Shown: positions 60,481-64,000 of the stretch, piece after piece
Layout: each line of letters starts with the position of its first letter
How positions within the stretch are numbered: position 1 is the stretch's first letter
The notes under the pieces: generated by a model
The model's database searches: none
Told to the model about the DNA's origin: nothing
What the model saw: the letters and a program-made list of their open reading frames with translations, nothing else
Made by a program: the position numbers and the translations under genes
Assembly: GCA_964023205.1 (NCBI GenBank)
Contig: OZ026843.1
Span: 8,293,029 to 8,357,028, forward strand
From: Lutraria lutraria
Taxonomy: Eukaryota; Mollusca; Bivalvia; Venerida; Mactridae
DNA length: 64,000 bases
Direction of reading: 5' to 3'

Positions 60481-61966
60481 TTTATCATTCTCTAGAGTCA
60501 TAGCATTTCCACGGAACTGAAAACAATCGATAATCGTGATGTGATTTAGTTAGAACATGTATCAGATGAATACCTGTGTACTTATGATATTATGATTAAA
60601 CGTGTTTTTTAATACCTTGTTCACCTGCAAGTACATGTATATCTTTAGTATTTTATACATCAGAAATCAAACAGAAGAAGATAAAAATTATATTCTTTCG
60701 TCTAAAATCAACCTTTTCATTATGCCTAAGTCCCACCAAGTTCACGATCGTTTACATTATAAACACGTATTCGTACGTTTCCAACTACACATACGTTTTG
60801 CATACGTTTCAACACGATTTTTTACGCATCTTGCATTTCTTTTGCACTTACCCAAATCGACATACAAATGTATATAAAAAATACAAAATGACATGATAAA
60901 CGAATGTAGCATACAGAGCTTTATATAAGACACTGAATATACGTCTTTGATTTATTTCACACAAAAATCTGATAAATGTAGTAATTTAGCAAAATAAGAT
61001 ATTATTGTTACGGTAAAAATGTTTTCCCTGAAAAAAAACCCACATAGGTCAGAGACGGTGGGTAAAGCGAAATGAAATCACTAAGCTGTTTTTTTAGTGT
61101 TTCGGACGCGCTTTATTTGTAAGAATTGATAAAATTCTCATCGAATTGTTTTCGACAAGAGGTACTTGTTAACGTTACGACCCCGGAAGTGGATTTATAT
61201 TTTTACAGGAAATGATTACCGAAAGATTTAGCCTTATCTTGGTGGTTTACCACATCTGGAACACTCGTAAAGTAGTATGTCCAGTAAATGAGGTCATTAT
61301 ACATGTGTACGGTGACAAACCATTCAGTGTCATAAGTTATAAGTATATTCATATATGCATGTATGCTTGAAATAAAACTAGTTGCACATTCACTGATAAT
61401 TTCAAATATCTTAATGAACTACCGATTATACAAAGGGAGACAACTTATTCAACCTTATTCAACAATTTATAAAGGGAGGTAACTGCTGTCGCCCGCCGTA
61501 ATCATTTACAATTTAATTAAAAAAAAATATTGTCATCACTCGTTACCACCATCAGCAGTAGTGTCAGCAGCAGCAGCAGTAATGTAGCCGGTGTAATCCG
61601 AATGTGTATGGTAGAGAGGAATTTGTTTTGGATTCGTTCTGGTCGTGAAACTGGTTTGAGCCATCGTACATTTTAAAGTAGCAAAAATCCAATTCGCCAT
61701 ATATCGTTAAATGAAGCTTGTGTGACATTTTAATTGTTCACGTGAATATTCCTTCACTTTAACTTTACGAGGATATGAAATAAGATGAACAGTTGCGGGA
61801 TTATGATGAGACAGAAGGTTGTATAGTTTGACACAAACCTGTCCTGTCTTAATTTAAATAGTTGGATCTCCTCGTTCAAAAGCGTGTATATATAAAACCA
61901 TCAGGCGCACGACAATAATTTCGGCTGATCTGGTAATTAAAACGGGCTTTACTTATCTGCGTGCCA

Positions 61967-61985
61967 CCTCCCCCCCCCCCCCCCC
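61967..61985. repeat. C-rich homopolymer tract
   Basis: About 17 C in a row with a short TC start, followed by a second C-rich patch near 62006-62018. Length uncertain. Confidence 0.8.
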
Positions 61986-62302
61986 TGTTGTAAAACAAAA
62001 TATTACCCCCCCACCCCCAATCCAAAATGCTCCCACGGGCCTTGGGTGAGAAGGTGACCTACTACTACACTCTTGCATGATTTACGTCAAGTCATTATAA
62101 AATGATCGGTAGACACATTACATGTATTTCAAGTGGCAGGTAGATAAATAGTTCATGTTTCTTATCAGCCATTTCACTGATAAGAGACAGATTGGTTTGG
62201 ACTTCCCGGTACTCTAACTATCAAGATTGATTTAACATGCTTTCAGGTTAATAAAAATGAGAATATGACAGGTGACAGGTTTACGCACGAATGTGCATAT
62301 CA

Positions 62303-62513
62303 TACTGTATTTTCATTTATTTTCGTTGGGCTCAATGTTCGTGGTTTTTACTTAAATGGCTATTTCGTGGGGACATAAATTCGTGGGTTTTGATTTTTGA
62401 AAATAAATGCCTTATCTCTGCATTTAAATTCGTGGGGATTTGAGTTCGTGGATGAGCCGACCCACGAAATCCACGAAATTAAATCCCAAACGAAAATCAA
62501 TGATTCCACAGTA
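62303..62513. mobile_element. MITE with CTGTGGA...TCCACAG ends, copy 2
   Basis: 211 bp, homologous to 50739-50933. TA borders, right end GATTCCACAG, left end partly decayed (CTGTATTTTCATTTATTTTC). It has the same inner TTCGTGGTTTTTACT and CCCACGAAATCCACGAAAT. Confidence 0.8.
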
Positions 62514-62619
62514 ATTGCCGTTCTTCAAGTGCAACTGAACACGATCCATGTGCGACTGGTCAAATGTAACATAGACGTAACGTGACTTGAGACGAAATAC
62601 AAATATGTGAAAATATAGG

Positions 62620-62790
62620 TGGCCACGTGCAACTGAACATGCACTCCCATAGGTGTCCACGTGCAACTGAACATTGAATAGTGCTAAGTTGCTAACATAG
62701 GTATCCACGTGCGACTGAACTTTTGTCGATGTAGGTGTTCACGTGCAATTAGACATGCGCCAACAAAGGAGTACACGTGAAACAGAACCT
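62620..62790. repeat. Tandem array carrying five CACGTG E-boxes
   Basis: Unit (T/G)CCACGTGCAACTGAACAT with variable filler. Perfect CACGTG palindromes start at 62624, 62658, 62706, 62740 and 62774, giving spacings of 34, 48, 34 and 34 bp. Two more decayed units without the palindrome lie at about 62527 and 62547. Confidence 0.8.
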
Positions 62791-63281
62791 GCTCAAAAGA
62801 GGAGTATTTACTAATATGTAGCAACGTCTATGCATTATACATTGTATTTGTTTTGATGACAGGTTATTTTAGTCAATCCATGTCAAATTTGTGAAACAGG
62901 ACAGTTCGTAGAAAAAATATCTATTGGATTCCAGGAGACAAGTTTAGTTTGATCAAAACACACTATACATGTATCTGGACTTTCTATTCACATTGTCTAA
63001 GTTAATAAAAGCCACATATACGTGATTACCTTTCTGACGATCAATCAATCGATATAAGAATTCATTCACCTTAACACTTCAAATATTCATCAGCTAGTTA
63101 CCTGTTGTTTCTAACACAATTGATTCATCACAAATCGATCCATCACCTTGACTGATAGTCGTATGATCAAATATACTCGTCTTTCATTCTACCAGACATC
63201 CTATTATTCTACCAGGCAGATTAGGTCATTAATCATCTACTTGTTTACAAAATACAAAATGACAAACTACGATCATGCGTT

Positions 63282-63365
63282 TGCTGCTGCTGCTGTTTTC
63301 TGCTGCTGCTGTTTTCTGCTGCTGCTGTTTGCTGCTGCTGCTGCTGTTGCTGTTGTTGTTGCTGC

Positions 63366-63448
<83 letters not shown>

Positions 63449-63463
63449 TTTTCTACTTCTTCT

Positions 63464-63515
<52 letters not shown>
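63282..63515. repeat. Long interrupted CTG/CAG trinucleotide array
   Basis: About 234 bp, mostly CTG on the + strand with TTG, TTTTC and TTCTTC interruptions. It is open in several frames (poly-Leu, poly-Ala and poly-Cys on +; poly-Ser, poly-Ala and poly-Gln on -), which explains the long overlapping frames there. No flanking gene structure supports translation. Confidence 0.9.
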
Positions 63516-64000
63516 CCGAACGGAGTTCATGAAAACAATTAGACAAGGTGATGTTGATGACGACGATCATGATGATGAATTTAGAGTCAATAATTGTAAG
63601 ATTGAAAATCATATCATTAATTAGAATTTGAACTTACAGAAGCACAGTTCAGATCGTATAATTATATAGTTCAATGTTTTGTATTTACTTGTTTCATGAG
63701 TACATGCCGACGGTATAGATTGAGGCATTTATGAATACTATCTTGTGTATTGTTTTCTGTAAACACCGAACCGAATAGATATCCCCTATTTACAACAATA
63801 AGTCTGGTGTAAAATGTGCTGACTTAAGAATTTAAATAATCTTTAAATTGCAGATAATTATTTTACCGACTTTTAAATGTCTAAAATGCACTACATGACT
63901 TCAGATGTCCTGTGAATCGCACTGAACACCATTTTGACAGACGTTGAAATTTTGACGTTCCGAGCACATTTTTTCATTGCCTTCCTTCTACTAGAAGATC

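Larger units (their letters stand above)
57171..64000. other. Gene-poor interval upstream of SLCO
   Basis: About 6.8 kb in which I can support no gene. It contains the SLCO promoter region (no clear TATA found) and the repeats listed separately. The small frames at 57439-57639, 60602-60877, 62397-62708 and 63148-63624 are repeat-derived or chance. Confidence 0.55.

Noticed and set aside
63148..63624. Overlapping poly-Leu, poly-Ala, poly-Cys, poly-Ser and poly-Gln open frames on both strands
   Set aside because: They are products of the CTG array being stop-free in several frames; there is no gene structure around them.
1..64000. CRISPR arrays, bacterial operons, rRNA genes, integrated viral genes
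   Set aside because: I looked for regularly spaced identical repeats, reverse transcriptase or integrase motifs and rRNA blocks and found none; the window is eukaryotic nuclear DNA.

Overview
The window looks like nuclear DNA from a metazoan, most probably a bivalve or other mollusc. It is AT-rich, genes are split into many small exons with GT-AG introns of roughly 150-600 bp, and the intergenic DNA and introns are full of short inverted-repeat elements, tRNA-headed SINEs and microsatellites. The mollusc assignment is an inference from gene content and repeat style; no marker gene is present.

Layout. (1) 1-2214, + strand: the last three exons of a fibrocystin-L (PKHD1L1-type) gene whose body lies off the left edge. 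(2) 5394-37372, - strand: a second, apparently complete PKHD1L1-type gene. I could join 56 coding exons with matching phases into a 13,755-nt open frame (4,584 aa): signal peptide, 14 IPT/TIG domains with a PA14 domain after the third, a cupredoxin-like segment, two G8 domains each followed by parallel beta-helix repeats, a furin-type site, a membrane-proximal domain, one membrane span and a long proline-rich tail. The two genes face each other tail to tail. (3) 40225-43093, + strand: a small four-exon gene for a 94-aa protein with two hydrophobic segments, which I do not recognise. (4) 43954-57170, - strand: a complete 12-exon organic anion transporter (SLCO/OATP; 1,977-nt frame, 658 aa). (5) 47111-48250 with its promoter up to about 49058, - strand: a divergent actin lying wholly inside a 5.2-kb SLCO intron, with its own TATA box, CArG box and 5'UTR intron. 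(6) 57171-64000: about 6.8 kb without a recognisable gene but rich in repeats (inverted-repeat elements, a SINE, a minisatellite, an E-box array and a long CTG array).

No operon-like arrangement or joint pathway links these genes. Fibrocystin-L is a giant single-pass surface receptor-like protein; SLCO is a 12-span plasma-membrane carrier; actin is cytoskeletal. The structure worth attention is genomic: tail-to-tail paralogues, a gene nested in an intron, a hAT-type element with an intact 8-bp target duplication inserted 12 bases from a splice donor, and a mariner-type MITE inserted inside an older repeat.

All exon borders were read by eye from splice consensus, frame continuity and remembered family features; none was checked against transcripts or databases.
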